A stretch of DNA of 64,000 bases from Centropus unirufus (GCA_013397695.1 VYZI01000822.1:2848-66847), one strand, 5' to 3'; positions 13,656 through 26,400 are shown, counted from the stretch's first letter. The notes: generated by a model from the sequence alone, not told the origin. A program made the numbers and translations.

Positions 13656-13868
13656 ATCATAGAATTATAGAATCATAGAATGGTTTGGGTTGGAAGGGAC
13701 CTTAAAGATCATCCAGTGCCAGCACCTCTGCCATGGATGGAGACATCCCCCACCAGACTACCTTGCTCAAGGCCCCATCCAGCCTGGCCTTGAACACTTC
13801 CAGGAATGAGGCATTGACAACATCCCTGAGCAACCTGTTCCAGTGCCTCACCACCCTCAGAAAAGCCT
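13656..13868 (-). mobile_element. CR1 LINE, short 5'-truncated 3' end
   Basis: Starts with a clear CR1 3' tail in reverse complement (three ATCATAGAAT-type units, TGGTTTGGGTTGGAAGGGAC, then the CTTAAAGATCATCCAG block). Minus-strand reading gives the last residues of ORF2, including LRVVRHWNRLLRDVVNASFL and EVFKARLDGALS. The CR1 match stops at about 13868, although the minus open frame runs on into unrelated sequence to 13962, so that frame is a chance fusion of CR1 and flank. The tail is closely related to the 576-1063 copy. Confidence 0.93.
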
Positions 13869-16800
13869 GGTTTTCCAAAGGTGCAAAGCTTCTGTAAGTA
13901 GAAGATCCTAGCAGCACAGCAATTTGCCTTTCATGGCTCACAGCTGGGTGCTTTAATGTCACCTAAAGTTCTCGTGCACGACTCTGAAATTCATGGATTA
14001 CACACCTGGCAGAAGGAAGCTAAATATTGGTTTGTAGCAGTCCAAATTGCAAGTGCATCAACTCACCACAGATTTGATACAGAAAACCATGCAGTGGTTC
14101 TGTACCAAGCGTACCGTTTCCCACAGCAGCCAGGAAGGCACTTGGCAAACAAGAATTTTCCCCCCATTCAAATTTAAATACATCCTCATCATTTGGCCAT
14201 GGAACAGACAATTATTATAGCCTGTGTTGATCAGGGACATTTTTTAACAGTTCTGCATCACTATTTTCTTTGATTCAAGCCATTATGTGCAACAGCTTAT
14301 CTAGATAAATATAGGATACAGCATGTTTCTGTACAACAGATTAAAAAATGTTGTCCAGTAACAGAGCTTCTTTTTGAAGGCAACATTTATCTTCTCATTT
14401 AAATGAGAAAATTAAGTTTAAAGTCAGAACTGCACAGGAAGCATTATTTTTTTAGTGAGTAGAGAATGTTATTAACATGGCCTTCTCAAACTGAAATATG
14501 CTGCTGCTCTTTTTCACTTCTGAAAAGGTAAGCAGTACATGGCTGGAGAGGCAGATCAAAATTATGTACTGTCTAGTCCATCTACAATGACTACTCTTTG
14601 TTTTGTTTTTTTTCCTCTGGATGGTAGAATTAATATTTTAGTGATGTTGTGAAAAAACTGCACTTCAAATACTCTGCTATTGCTCCATTTACTTCTTAAT
14701 CGTTTGCATTATTTCCTGCATATTTTTCCTTTCCTGTCAAGATTATATCACAAATCTACAATCTGTGTTCTACAACTTCAATTTAATCACAGGTCAGACA
14801 TAAGATTATTCATTTTTCTGCTGTATTAAGGTTTGAGCTGTATTCTGTTCAGCCTGGAAACCTTGAGTTGGAAGATGGTTCCTGCCTTTGGTGATTTTAT
14901 TAGATCTGTTCCTGCAGTTACCACAAAAGTTGAATTACAACCTAAACTTAAAATGAACATCATCTCCCAATTTAAAAGAAAATCAAATCCAATCTGCATT
15001 TTTCTCATAACAGCATCTCACTTTGGCCCTGACATGCAGTAGAAAAGTGCTTGCCCAATATAAAGAAATATTTGCCATAAAACATTCAACAAACACTTTG
15101 TTCTAGCTGCCTATTTTAGGGGAAAATCACAGCAAGGTTGTCCAAGCTAGACAAATCACTGAAGATTGATGAAGCAGTTACGAGAGGCTTTTTTTTTCAT
15201 GAATGAAGCACCTAAAATGTACGTGTCTGGATGTTACGTAATCTGGTATATCACTAATAATCATACTATAAATTTAGTCTGCAAAATTAATAAAGTAAAG
15301 GAAGCAGGCAACCCTTGAATACTGAATAACTAGAAACCTTTAGAAACTCTTTCTCAATTCTTTTCTGGTAAAATGGAAAACCAAGGAATAATTAAATGTG
15401 AGATGAATCACTGAATTTAGCAAGGAGCTAGAGAAGTTCCTTCCTGCATCTCCTGGGTAATTACCTGTGCTGCAGTAAAGTATCTGCAAGAGCTTCCTCC
15501 ATCAGGAGGGCTGTATTTCATGTTGCTGAATCACCAAAACGGTGTTCAGCTGGGACAAGCCGACAGAAAAAACATGTAGAAAGACAGAAATATTGAAGGA
15601 AGATCTGTTTATCTGCCATTGCATGGGCAGTGTGAAAAAAAAAAGAACCTCTAAAGGATTTTGCCTTTTGAGAAAATGTACTGAAAAATCACTCTTTCTA
15701 GCCCAAATTCATACTATTTCAGCATAACTCCCTCAAGTCTACAGGCATTTATTAGGTTATATAAATAATGTATCAGATCATTTAAAGGGACAGTGCTCTA
15801 TCTATATCTTTCAATTACTTCTTTTAAGATAGTACCATCGCCTGGTTTTACCCAGTCTGGAAATCAGCTCTCTGACTTTCTGTATTGCTGTATAGCACTT
15901 AAGAATAATAAAAATCCACAGACCACTGAGTCACGATATTAACTTGCTTACTATGGGAAGCTAATCTATCCTGGACATTCATTTCTACAGAGTCAGTGAG
16001 AGGACAGAGTTAGAAAGCTTGTGAGAAGTATTTTACTTTGGGAATTGGGTTTATAAAGTCGGACTGAGAAAAAAAGAAAAAACTTCAGAGAAAAGGTGGC
16101 AGAAAAGTAGGCAAAGCAATAAATACTGTGAGAATAATATGCTGGTGAGAAGCCAACAAATAGCAATGAAGAGGATTAGCAAGCATGGAGGTGTATGAAA
16201 GGGAAGGCATTCTAAGGAAAGCCTTCAGAAGTAGGTTTTCATTTCAGCCATTCCATTGGAAGTGGGATGTGACTTCTCAGAGAGTCTCAGTGAGGTGTCT
16301 GACGTGTGCAGGTGTGAGAACTGCATCTGCATTTGTGGGATGTCAGCTCTGCCAGTATTCCAGCACACATTTCCAGTTGAAAACAGTCGATATATGTTAT
16401 GAATGCCCTATTTTCTTGGAGATATGCTTTGAAACCAAAGAAAAGCAGAAGAACTAAATTAAAATCATGACTCTCCATTGTTTTGGGAATGAAGAGTTAT
16501 TTTCTGCCAAGTGTTTCTGAAAAGCAAACCTTGATATTTGTTTTTTGTTCCCAAAACAAAGTGAGTTGCTACAATGCATTATGTAAGCTGCAAGTCATCT
16601 CCACAGCCCCAATTATTTATAAGTATTTTTATTTTCTCTTTTGAGTGCAAAGTCCTTGACTGAAAGACAATGTTCTATTACACAAACATTTTGGTGGATG
16701 ATATGAAGTGTAGTAAATATATGGAAGCCATTGTGACAAGGATAACGTATAATAAATCCATTTTAAATGAATATAGATGAACAGCACATATTCCTTGTGC

Positions 16801-17279
16801 TGTGGAAAGTTTGTGCAGCCAGGTCAGAAAACTGCTTGTAACTCAAAAATACTTGGGTTTTTTTTTCTTAAGGAATTTATGACTGCCTGCATGCCATCCA
16901 TTCTCAAGTCTCTTGACCTTAGAAGACCAGATGCAGTCACTGAAAATATCTAACACAATTATGTGAGAAAAAGAGAGTGAAAAGTAAGGCAAGTGATGTG
17001 CTGTCATTGAGACTCATCAGTGACCTTATTGTTTCCTGCCATTTTCTTGTCTGCTAACAAAGAGCTTCTATACTTTTCCCACAGTTTATTATGGCATTGG
17101 AGAACAACAGCAGCCACATAGTAAGCCAAGCTACTTCTAATTTATTTAAAATCACCAACTCAGAAAAGACTCACAGTAGCAACCAACCAACCAGCTCCTG
17201 CAGAATATTTTATTAGAGAATAGATTTTTTTGTAATGGAAGGAAGGACCCTATGTTCTCAGAAGTTTACATATATCCAT
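13869..17279. other. Unique stretch, no gene seen
   Basis: AT-rich unique sequence. Antiparallel open frames at 13956-14177 (plus) and 14020-14240 (minus), and at 14826-15042 on both strands, show no family features. A 90-codon plus frame at 16185-16457 contains several cysteines but no recognised pattern. Confidence 0.5.
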
Positions 17280-17690
17280 AGGGCTATTCCAGGAAGAGAT
17301 CTGATCTGGAGGTTGAGGGTGGCCATGACATGGGCTGTATGAAATCCCTCAGAGATGGCTACCATCCTGCAGGAGAATCACTGTGTATTCTGGGTGACTG
17401 CTCCCCCCAACATTCTGCCTTCCTCAGATGAATGCAAGATGGTACTTTAGGTTCTACATCAAACTGAAAAGCTTTGTCAACACATGAAGAGCAGGTCTGG
17501 CCTCAGGCATCCCCATGACCCGGCTCAAACCCCACCAGAGCTTCTAGGTGAAGGGGAGAGAGTTCCTGGGTGGGACAGCCTGGTGGTACTTGCGAGGGTA
17601 GTCAGGACACCTGGGTGCACGTGGGGCCCAGCACATCTGCCCTGGGATATCACTCACTGTGGGGCAGAGATGGTTTGTACAAGGAGGCTA
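17280..17690. other. Local GC-richer islet of unknown nature
   Basis: Composition rises clearly above the neighbourhood, with runs such as CCACCAGAGCTTCTAGGTG and CTGGGTGCACGTGGGGCCCA. Two overlapping plus frames run through it (17484-17696 and 17570-17797). Few CpG are present, so it is not a good CpG island. It could be an old retroposon, a degraded exon or chance; no protein family is recognisable. Confidence 0.35.
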
Positions 17691-19115
17691 CTATAAACTT
17701 TTTTGACTCTGAAAGACTTTCACAGTCTTCTCCAGATTACCCATATAGACAGCTTGTCTTAAATCTGTACTTCAGATCTGAAGTGTGGAGAAATTAACCG
17801 TAAGCAGCCATCCAAATACATCCAGCAGAGATGCCAGTTCCATTCTTCAGGTACAAATAAATATATATCCTGGAGCTAATAGGTGTGGAGAGTGCTGGAG
17901 CTTTGAATTTGTTTTCTGGAAGAGTACGTGAATAAATTTATGACACTTCAGGAGGGTGGATATTATCCATTCCTCACTTCTGTAAGGTTATTTTACTGCT
18001 TTTGTTTAGTCTAGCCAATGTCCATGTGGAGGCTTTTATGATAATTTCCATACATTTAGTCTGAAATTGACAGTTCAGCCTGCTATCGATCAAGCCAAAC
18101 TCTGCTTGATCATCTCTGTCCTTGTTCATTCCCGAGGTCGTCACTTATATTCATTCAGAAATAAGGAAGACTGCTTACACAGAGCTCTCCTTTGCACTCT
18201 CTGGGAGACTTTAAGAGCTGTTTTTCAGAACAAGCTGCAAGTCATGTTGCCAATGCTGATATTGAAGATCCAGCACTTAATGCCTCCTATTACCCCTTTG
18301 CTTATCCCTGAAACTTTTACTTCCATTAACAACATGATGCCTTTAAGAATCAAGTGTATTCTCATCAAAGCCATTCCCAACTGAAATCCTTGCAAGCTGT
18401 ATTTAAGTACTGCTGACAAGACATTCTGTCATCCCCCAGTTTTAGGCTACCCTCCATAATTATGATATATTCCTTTAAGTTCACCATAATGGTATAACAT
18501 GGAGTCCTCAGCTTTTCTGGTAATGAGGCTGGTTTGCTGATTTTAAAAACTGTTAGCAGCTTGTACTCTCTGGCCTCTGCAGCTCTGCTGCTAAAAAGGT
18601 GCCTATGCCTCTGAGTTGACTATCACCTCAGCTATATTCTGGCAATGATAGGATGAAAACCATTTTGATGAAAGCAAGATAAATGGATAAATAATGAAGT
18701 ACTTATCATAGTCATATACATGACATGCCTAAAAAAAGAGTATTATAACTTCCATTTTGACCTAAATACAAGTAAAAACAATGGACTGAATACTGCTTGG
18801 TGAACTCTGCATAGATGTGCATTAACAGTGTAACACTGAAAAAATGCTTCACACTTGTCCTCAGGGAATGGAGAATCGTGCTGCATAGGACATTGTCTGG
18901 TTTCACTTTTTGGGCTATAGACACACAGACATCTCTCCACTCATAGCTATCACATCTTTGACTTGCCATAAAAGTAAGTTCAGAAATGTGCACAAAAGGC
19001 AACTTGAAACCAAAGTAGTAAATTTTATTCACTTCCTGTTGCTTTTCTTCACAGCCTTGAATAATTTAATCTTTAGTGGTCTTTCCGTAAGCAAGCAGGT
19101 AGTTTTACAGGCAAA
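17691..19115. other. Unique AT-rich stretch, no gene seen
   Basis: Unique sequence. An 8-bp inverted repeat (GATCAAGC / GCTTGATC, 8-nt loop) lies at 18088-18111 within a 105-codon plus frame (18067-18384) that has no recognisable domain. Confidence 0.5.
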
Positions 19116-19668
19116 ATCATAGAATCATAGAATCACCAATTTGGTAAAGACCTCTGAGATCATCGAGTCCAACCATACCTATCTGAAACTAATCCATATA
19201 ATTAAGCACCTCATCTCCCTGTCTTTTAAATACCTCCAGGAATGGGGACTAAACCGCCTCCCTACACAACCTCTGCCAGTGCCTGATGACTCTTTTAATG
19301 AATTTTTTTTCGTAATATCTAATTTGAACCTCCCCTGGCACAGTTAGAGGCCATTCCCCCTCACCCTATCACCTGTCACTTGGGAGAAGAGACCAGCACA
19401 CAACTACAACCTCCTTCCAGGTAGTTAGAGGCAGCAAAAAGGTCTCTCCTCAGGCTTCTCTTATCTAGGCTAAACAATCCCAGTTCCCTCAGCTGCTCCT
19501 CATAAGACTTGTTCTCCGGCCTTTGTTGCTCTTCTCTGGATGTGCTCCAGAACTTCAAAATCCTTCTTGCAGTCAGGGGCCCAAAATGGAATACATTATT
19601 CAAGGTGCAGCCTACCCAGTGCTGAGTATAGGGGCAGAATTACCTCCCTGATCCTGCTGGCCATGCAA
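19116..19668 (-). mobile_element. CR1 LINE, 5'-truncated, divergent subfamily
   Basis: Opens with ATCATAGAATCATAGAATCA and the tail TTTGGTAAAGACCTCTGAGA, a different 3' end from the 576 and 13656 copies, so another CR1 subfamily. Minus-strand frame 19376-19603 holds the ORF2 C-terminal region (EEQLRELGLFSLDKRSLRRD, then LFAASNYLEGG). Homology continues through the CAAGGTGCAGCCTACCCAGT and CCTCCCTGATCCTGCTGGCC segments to about 19668. About 550 bp remains, and frameshifts and stops show it is inactive. Its 5' side faces the 5' side of the opposite-strand CR1 that starts about 510 bp downstream. Confidence 0.92.
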
Positions 19669-20177
19669 TATGGGGAAAAATACCAGTCCCAAGCATTTGA
19701 GTAATTTGGGAAAATACAGCACTAGTAGCTTTTCCCCTCCTAATTTTTAAGAATACAACTTTTTATTTCTGAGTAAGTCTTACTAATACCAGAAATGTAA
19801 TGCTTTTTTTTCTCTTCTTATCTTCCATTGAAAAGAGTTAAATGCAATTTGTGTTGCAAATATAGGGTTTTTTTAGGAAGCGTTTTATATTAACACCCAT
19901 GAGCTAGGAAACTTGCTGTGAGAATGACTCAAAAAACTCAAAAAAGATTGAAGAGTACATTGCACAGATACTTCTGACGGTTTTAACTTCTCCCTTGAGG
20001 ATGAATCCTCTAAATCCACCACTTCTCCAAGGCTGTGATATTATTTTCCTTCAGAACAACTGCTTCCAAATGAACAGTTGATTTTTTGGAAGGTTTCCTC
20101 TGAGATTCAGAATTCAAATACTTAGGTAACCAATAAATTATAGTTATTTTTTAGTATTTTTGTGTCCCCGAAGTAGC
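19669..20177. other. Spacer between two opposed CR1 copies
   Basis: AT-rich unique sequence of about 510 bp separating a minus-strand and a plus-strand CR1. No gene is seen. Confidence 0.6.
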
Positions 20178-21068
20178 CATGACAAGTAGCATCGCTCAGG
20201 GGTCCATGCTGGGACCAGTGCTGATTGTTTGATTAAAATTTTCATCAATAATATAGATAGTGAGATTGTGCCTTGGCAAGTTTGCAGATAAAAAATCAAA
20301 GTGGTGCAGTTGTCATGCCAGAAAGACAGGACACCACCCAGAGGGACCTGGACAAGCTGGAGAAGTGGGCCTGTGTGAACCTCATGAGGTTCAACAAAGC
20401 CAAGTGCAAGGTTCTCCATGAAGCAATCTACAGATTGAGTACAGGATGGGGATGACGTGATTGAAAGCGGCCCTGCAGAGCTGGGCTTGGGAGTGGTGGT
20501 TGACGAGAAGCTTGGCATGAGCCAGTAATGCTTGCTTGCAACCTAGAAGGCCAACCATATCCTGGGCTGCATCAATAGAAGCATGGCCAGCAGGCCAAGG
20601 CAGGTGCATCTCGCCATCCACTCTGCTCTTGTGAGAGCCTGCCTGCAGTATTGAGTCCAGTTCTGGAATCCCCCACATAAGAAGGAAATGGAGCTGTTTG
20701 GATGGGTCCAGAGGAGGGCTACAAAGATGATCAGAGGGCCGAAGCACCTCTGCTATGAAAACAGCTGAGAGTTTGGGTTGTTCAGCCTGGAGAAGAGAAG
20801 ACTCCAGGGAGACCTTATAGCAACCTTCCAGTAGATTAGACATTAGCAAGAAATTCTGCACAATGAGAGTGGTAAGACACCAGAACAGGCTGCCAAGGGA
20901 AGCTGTGGCTGCCCACTTCCTGGAAATGTTCAAAGCCAGGTTGGATAAAGCCTTGAGCTGCCTGATGTAGTAGGAGTTGCCCCTGACCATGCCATGGAGG
21001 TTGGAACTAGATGATCTTTAAGGTCCATTCCAGTCCAAACCATTCTATGATTGCATGATTCTATGATT
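20178..21068 (+). mobile_element. CR1 LINE, 3' portion with full tail, internal deletion
   Basis: The copy starts inside the reverse transcriptase domain at the TSGVPQGS-like motif (here TSSIAQGS), passes the catalytic FADD site (20272-20295, now reading KFADKKSK, so the second Asp is lost), then RDLDKLEKWACVNLMRFNKA at about 20342 and KCKVLH. It runs through the C-terminal region to the 3' untranslated end (GGAACTAGATGATCTTTAAG) and tail units ATTCTATGATT at 21041-21068. After CAACCTTCCAGTA near 20834 it jumps to GATTAGACATTAGCAAGAAA, which normally lies well over 100 bp further on, so an internal segment is missing. The 199-codon minus frame at 20391-20990 is an antisense shadow of this element. 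Confidence 0.95.
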
Positions 21069-22129
21069 AATATTACTTCTGCATATATAGAAATAATTGT
21101 TTCAGAGTATAGAGGGAATTCTGTATAATATCCCAGAGAACCTAGCCTCTATCAAAGGTTATTGTGAAATTAATGTACACTAGTTTATCATCCCATCAAT
21201 TCACAAAAACTCCATTTTTCATGCTTGGAGTTCTTAAGAACAAGTAACATAGAAGAATCAAATACTTCAATGGTAAAACATGCTTCATGCTTCTCATAGC
21301 ATCGTTTGCCTTCAAATTACCATAAGATCCTATTTGTATTACTTCTAAGAATGCCCTTTAAATCTCCTCACATCTAGACAGATGCTGCTGTTCCAGGTCC
21401 TAAACTGCAAATATATTTTAAAACTATTTGTTTTCAAACATCCTGTTTCTCTTTTTTGAGACCTGCTTCATCTCCAGCTGCAGGTAATTCAAAACAAGAC
21501 AACCATTTGAGAAATGGGCTGCAGCTGAAACCAGGAATAATTCTTTTAGTTTGCATGCTGAACAGTGCATATGACTCGGGATTACAAGTATTTCCAATAT
21601 CCTTCCACGGAAAGATAATTAATTATTGCTTTAGAACAACCAACCAACCAACCTACCTCCGATTGCTGTTTTGCACATTTTAAATTCCTGTACAGTAAAG
21701 TACTTTGATATGTAATTATTTTTAGTCCCGTACTCTCCTATCTCATTGACCAATGGCTTTCCCTTTTATCTTCTGCAAACACCAGCCTGAATATCTATTT
21801 GCTTGCATAGAGGTCATTTGTAGCTGTCATAAAATTTCAGGCTCATGTCAGACTTTTTGCTGCCAGATGAAATTATCCTTGTTTTCAACATACTTTTTCC
21901 TTATTTCTTACAACATAGTTTCAATACTGGAGTGAAGGAAAGAGTTGGGTCTTGCCTTGTTTTTATCCTGGGCCTTAATTTCATTGTTCTCCAGTGGGAT
22001 GGTCTACATTTCAGCTCATAGTATGGATGGAGAAATGGTGATGTGTTTACTATTAAAATGAGTTTTAGTTGTTAAGGATGGTAGAGAGGTCCTATTCACC
22101 TTGTTTAAAACAAAATTTCAAACTAAGTA
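21069..22129. other. Unique stretch, no gene seen
   Basis: AT-rich unique sequence with a short CAAC tetranucleotide run at about 21638-21654. Frames 21456-21683 and 21753-21935 have no recognisable domain. Confidence 0.5.
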
Positions 22130-22780
22130 CGTGAAGTGACAGGGTCTGATTAATATGCATGAAATAACATGTCTGACCCATGGATGATTTATATTCCATT
22201 GCTATGTGCATTGTTCATTCTGTAATTTTCCACAAAGTTATCACCAGTAAAGTTGTATTGTGCTATTTCTAATACATAGGAGTGAGAGAAAATATTTTCT
22301 TAACAGTAGAATTGTGCTGTGTGAAAGAGAGAGGAGCTTGACAGGAATGTTGTGTCTCTACAGCACCTTATCTTAAAATTAAGGAATATCCAGCTGCTTC
22401 CTCCTCTCCTCTCCTGGGACCTTCCTGGGCTTCCAATTGCCTCTTCTGAATTCTTGCTGCAAAATGGAAAGGAGGCCCCCCAATCTATTGTGGATCTCGA
22501 TGATGTTTAAGGAATTGGTGGTGCATTCTTCTTAATCACCGTACTTATTTTCTTATGGTAATGATTAGACACATTGCCTTTAGAAGCTGTTACTATCAAC
22601 TTGGGATTAATTACTACAAGAAAATTTATTTTCTTTTGTGCTGTAATAATTGGAGTAAAGCTTGATTTTGCAGTTTCCAGAATCTCAGATCTTTTGATTT
22701 CATAAAGTTTGGGATTTAATTATGAATTTATGCTTAAAGTCCTCTTTGTGGTAAACCAGCATATTAGTACAATAGAGAAA
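22130..22780. promoter_or_regulatory. Possible conserved non-coding element
   Basis: No repeat, no good open frame, and a dense set of homeodomain-type cores: TTAATATGCATGAAATAA near 22151, GGGATTAATTACTACAAG near 22603, CTGTAATAATTGG near 22642 and GGGATTTAATTATGAATTTA near 22711. AT-rich sequence with mixed complexity, free of CR1 and simple repeats, is typical of vertebrate conserved non-coding elements in gene deserts. This is an impression from composition and motif content; conservation cannot be seen from one sequence. Confidence 0.25.
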
Positions 22781-23129
22781 AGATTAAAGGGATGCTGAAC
22801 AAATTGGAAAGTGTTTTTTACCTTCTTCCCTTTAAGGGCTGTGACAGGTGGGACAGTGACAAAAGGTTACACAATTGGGATTCTTTCTATTTTCAGATAC
22901 GTTTTTGCTGTAAATTCAGGCTATTCTGAAAACCTTGTTCAATATGGGGAGTAGCTTTAAAAATCCAATTTTTAAAATTTATGTATTTAAATACATTACT
23001 GTTGTTTATTCCCACCATAGTATTATCATCCATTAAAAACACTTTCTGCTTTGAAATGAGATGTTGTGACTTGACTTGTCATATATGAGCAGGTGAAGTA
23101 GGTATACATAAGACATTTCTATAGTTGTT
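22781..23129. other. Unique AT-rich stretch, no gene seen
   Basis: Nothing recognisable. It lies between the two conserved-element candidates. Confidence 0.5.
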
Positions 23130-23410
23130 AAATATGATGGAAGTGTTTAATTGCAGTGCCATTTAATTATCATTCCAATGCATTTGGAAAGCCTAATTTG
23201 AGTGTTACTAGTGAACAACACTGCAAATGAAAAACTGAGCCTGGCAAATGAATAAAGTGAAGTTTATAACTGGAGCAATTATTGTAATGGCTTTAAATTC
23301 TATTACTTAGGAGGTTTATGTGTCTTTATAGTCTGGGCAATTATTGAACATTTATTAAAATAAGAGATTTTATTCCCCCCTCTGTGTTTTTGAAAGGACA
23401 AGAAGAAAAA
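23130..23410. promoter_or_regulatory. Possible conserved non-coding element
   Basis: A second stretch with the same character: ATTTAATTATCATTCCAATG at about 23161, GGAGCAATTATTGTAATGGC at about 23272 and a nearby GGGCAATTATTGAACATT, giving two CAATTATTG sites within about 70 bp. No long open frame and no repeat. The paired identical sites are seen directly; enhancer function is inference. Confidence 0.25.
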
Positions 23411-26400
23411 GAAGTTCCAAGGTAATGCTTTGTTTGGAGCTGCAAACTCTTAAACTAAATACAAATTAAGTCAGTAGACGGCTTTAAGTTGAAAGTACTA
23501 CTGTGCAAAACCAGTACGCAGGCTCTGATGTGCAGACCTCAGGCTGCAATGGACTGGGTAAGCAGGCAGAAAGAAAAGAACTGGCATAGCAGCACTGTTG
23601 GAACTCCTGGCTTTTACACACTTGCTCCTTGGTGTTATGCTGAAACTTTTGGGCTCATTGAACAATGTATGACAAAATTAAAAACAGCTACTGAAATTTC
23701 AAGCCACTTACGAGTAAACTAGCCTCAGTTAATCAATACTGAGAATAGTGTTTTAAATCACACACTTCTCTAGAGATTCTGTGCTTTCTTCAGTTTCATT
23801 GGTTTCATTCAGGATCTGTTTAAGTTGAGCTGCTTTGCATTCACCTGTGATATTAGGGAAAAGTTTTTTAAACACTATGATGTGTTCATCCATGATAAAA
23901 TCCACATTCTTTGTTATATACATTTTACTCTTTGTCCATGGCAGTGACATTTAGTGACTGAATTAGAAAAATATTCAGATGGAGTTCATTCTCATTTCCA
24001 GTATGTATATGTTTTTGAGTGATCTGGAGGGGGGAAAAAAGGAGTGGCTCTAAAGATGATATTTAAGAGAAATAAACATGCTTGCGTACTCCCAAACACA
24101 AGGTTTTGTCTCATCTTGCCAGCACTGATATTACATTGCATCTCAGAAACAAAAAATACATTGAAGCATAACACTTTTAACTATTCATAAACGGATGCCA
24201 AAGCTTTTTCAGAAATCAAAATTAACTATTTTCATATCATGATATATGATGTTGCACTGTTCTCACTACCCTGTATGTTTTTAATAGGCAATTGTTTTAA
24301 AATATCATTTCACCATTTTTAAACCAAACATATGACTTTCATCTAGATATTAAAAGACTCTCAGAGTTTTCCAAAAGACTCCCATTGCCAAAAGATACTT
24401 CTTCTAACTTCCCCCCCAGTATTGACACAGCTGTGTTAATAAAGCTACTGAAGTTGCCGTGTAATTGAACACTGGATATATATTTGGGATTTTTCCAGTT
24501 TCCCTAGTTGTGCTACTCAAGATGATTCTCTGGCAGAAGTCAGAAAACAGTAATTAATAGACAAGACTGTTTCTTTTCCTTTTTTCTTTTCAAGTGGATA
24601 TGACATGTTTAAATACTTTTCATCTCTAATTTTGATAAGCAAAACAATGGGGGCTTACCATCACTGCTTCCAATAGAGAATGAAAATACCTGTAAACTAT
24701 GGCAAGCTACTCTTTTTTTTCTGATGGCAAGTATAAATAGAGATGCCTTGTTTAGTATGATTTAAAGGCAAAAGCTAAGAACATTTTACTGTATATTACC
24801 ACTAGATAAATATGGATGGTATTAAAATTAAAGGTTATCATAGCATGATAATAAATCACATGTTTAACATTAACAGTGTGTGTTTCACCTCCCGTACTAT
24901 GCGGGATTGAATTCTAAACAAGTAACTTATTTAATTTCCTCAGAATGGATTCAGCAATGCTCTTATAGGCCAGTTTTCGCATGTAAAGATCTCCCAGCTC
25001 AACCGAGAGTGGAAAAGCTTACTATACCATGCTAAATCCAAAATAAACTGTCCCTGGCTAAGTGACTTCTGCTCAAATGCAAGCCTCTGGTTTAAAATCT
25101 GGTTCTGCTTCTTTGTTAATCTGTTTGCACCTGCAATGAAAGAAAAGGATATCCAGACTGCTACATCTTTGCCTAAAAAAAAGACAGATGTGTCAGCCAC
25201 AGACCAAGTATGTTTTGCACAAGTAGAGAAACATGTAGTACCCTTAGCCCTCCTCTCAGTAGTAAGGGATATCTATGACACTTGTTGAAGGAAATGCCTG
25301 TGATTTTAAGAAGTGCTGAAAGTACTCACTTTGGCTCTTCTGACCCCACAAAAAATAAATTTAGACAGAACTTGAAAGTAAAACATTCTGCTGCAAGTTA
25401 TTCTTCAGTTTATGAAAATGCGTTCTGCTGAATTACTGTTATAAAGAGGACAGGGGTGGCCCTAAGAAAAATCTCCTCTTGAATTTTAGAAGTTGGCATT
25501 TCAGCTCTTTAGGAGCTCCTGAGTGCCTTAGGATATGTAGTGGTGTACAGTGTCTTCCTACAAAGGGCCTTTTGTGTTGTGCAGAGTCAAGGGAAGCATG
25601 AAAGAGCCTCTGCTCAATTCCAAGCTCTGTGGCCCTGGAAGAAGGAGACTAGCTGTACATCAATCAAGGCAATTAGGGATGGAATGTCTGCCAGACTGTT
25701 TCCTACAGGTTTTCACAGTTGAGGGGAGGATGATTTTGACCTTAGATAACCTAACTTCTGGGGATCCCATCACTATCATGGAAGACTGTGTTTCATAAAA
25801 CTCATTGGCAGGAATCCTTCCCACATTATTCGACCTAATATTTCACTTAACAGTCTGCTCATGTAGTCAAGTTGAAGCTCTTCTAATGTTTTGGTTTTTT
25901 TTTAAATAGATCTTCCTATTCCTTCATGTCTGTATCCTTCAGCTACTAGTAATAATTTCTCTCAAATTAAAAATCCAACTATCAAAATGTTTAAATTTTC
26001 AAACCAGTCCAGACACAATTCTAAGTATGTTCCTGTTAATGGAGGACAATCCACTCTCACCCAATCATAAAAAGTCTCCAGATGCACAGATAGAGCCAAA
26101 TTTATACTTATGATTCCTTTTCTGATGAGAGCCTAAATCCCCAGCCCGGGATGGGGAACTACAGGTATAGACACTGTGCAACCACCATTTTAGGATTTAT
26201 AGAATTGCAGTATAACATGTCAATGTTGAATATAAGTAGTTCTATCTTCTTACTAAATGAACATATCTTGTTGCTGGAGCAGAACTGAAAGAGTGGGATT
26301 CTCTCAGGACTTAACAAGATGTCTTCTGAATATAAAGTTTTGAAAATCACATATTCAAAATTGCCATTACCTACTGAAAGAGAAGAAAATAAAAAATAAT

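Noticed and set aside
13702..13962. 86-codon minus frame with a CR1-like C-terminus and a novel N-terminus
   Set aside because: The CR1 match ends at about 13868; the remainder is flanking sequence in which the frame stays open by chance.
18088..18111. 8-bp inverted repeat with 8-nt loop, considered as a terminator or small RNA hairpin
   Set aside because: Too short for a microRNA precursor, without a T-run, and expected by chance many times in 64 kb.
20391..20990. 199-codon minus-strand open frame, the longest in the window
   Set aside because: It is the antisense strand of the plus-oriented CR1 at 20178-21068 and has no independent coding signal.
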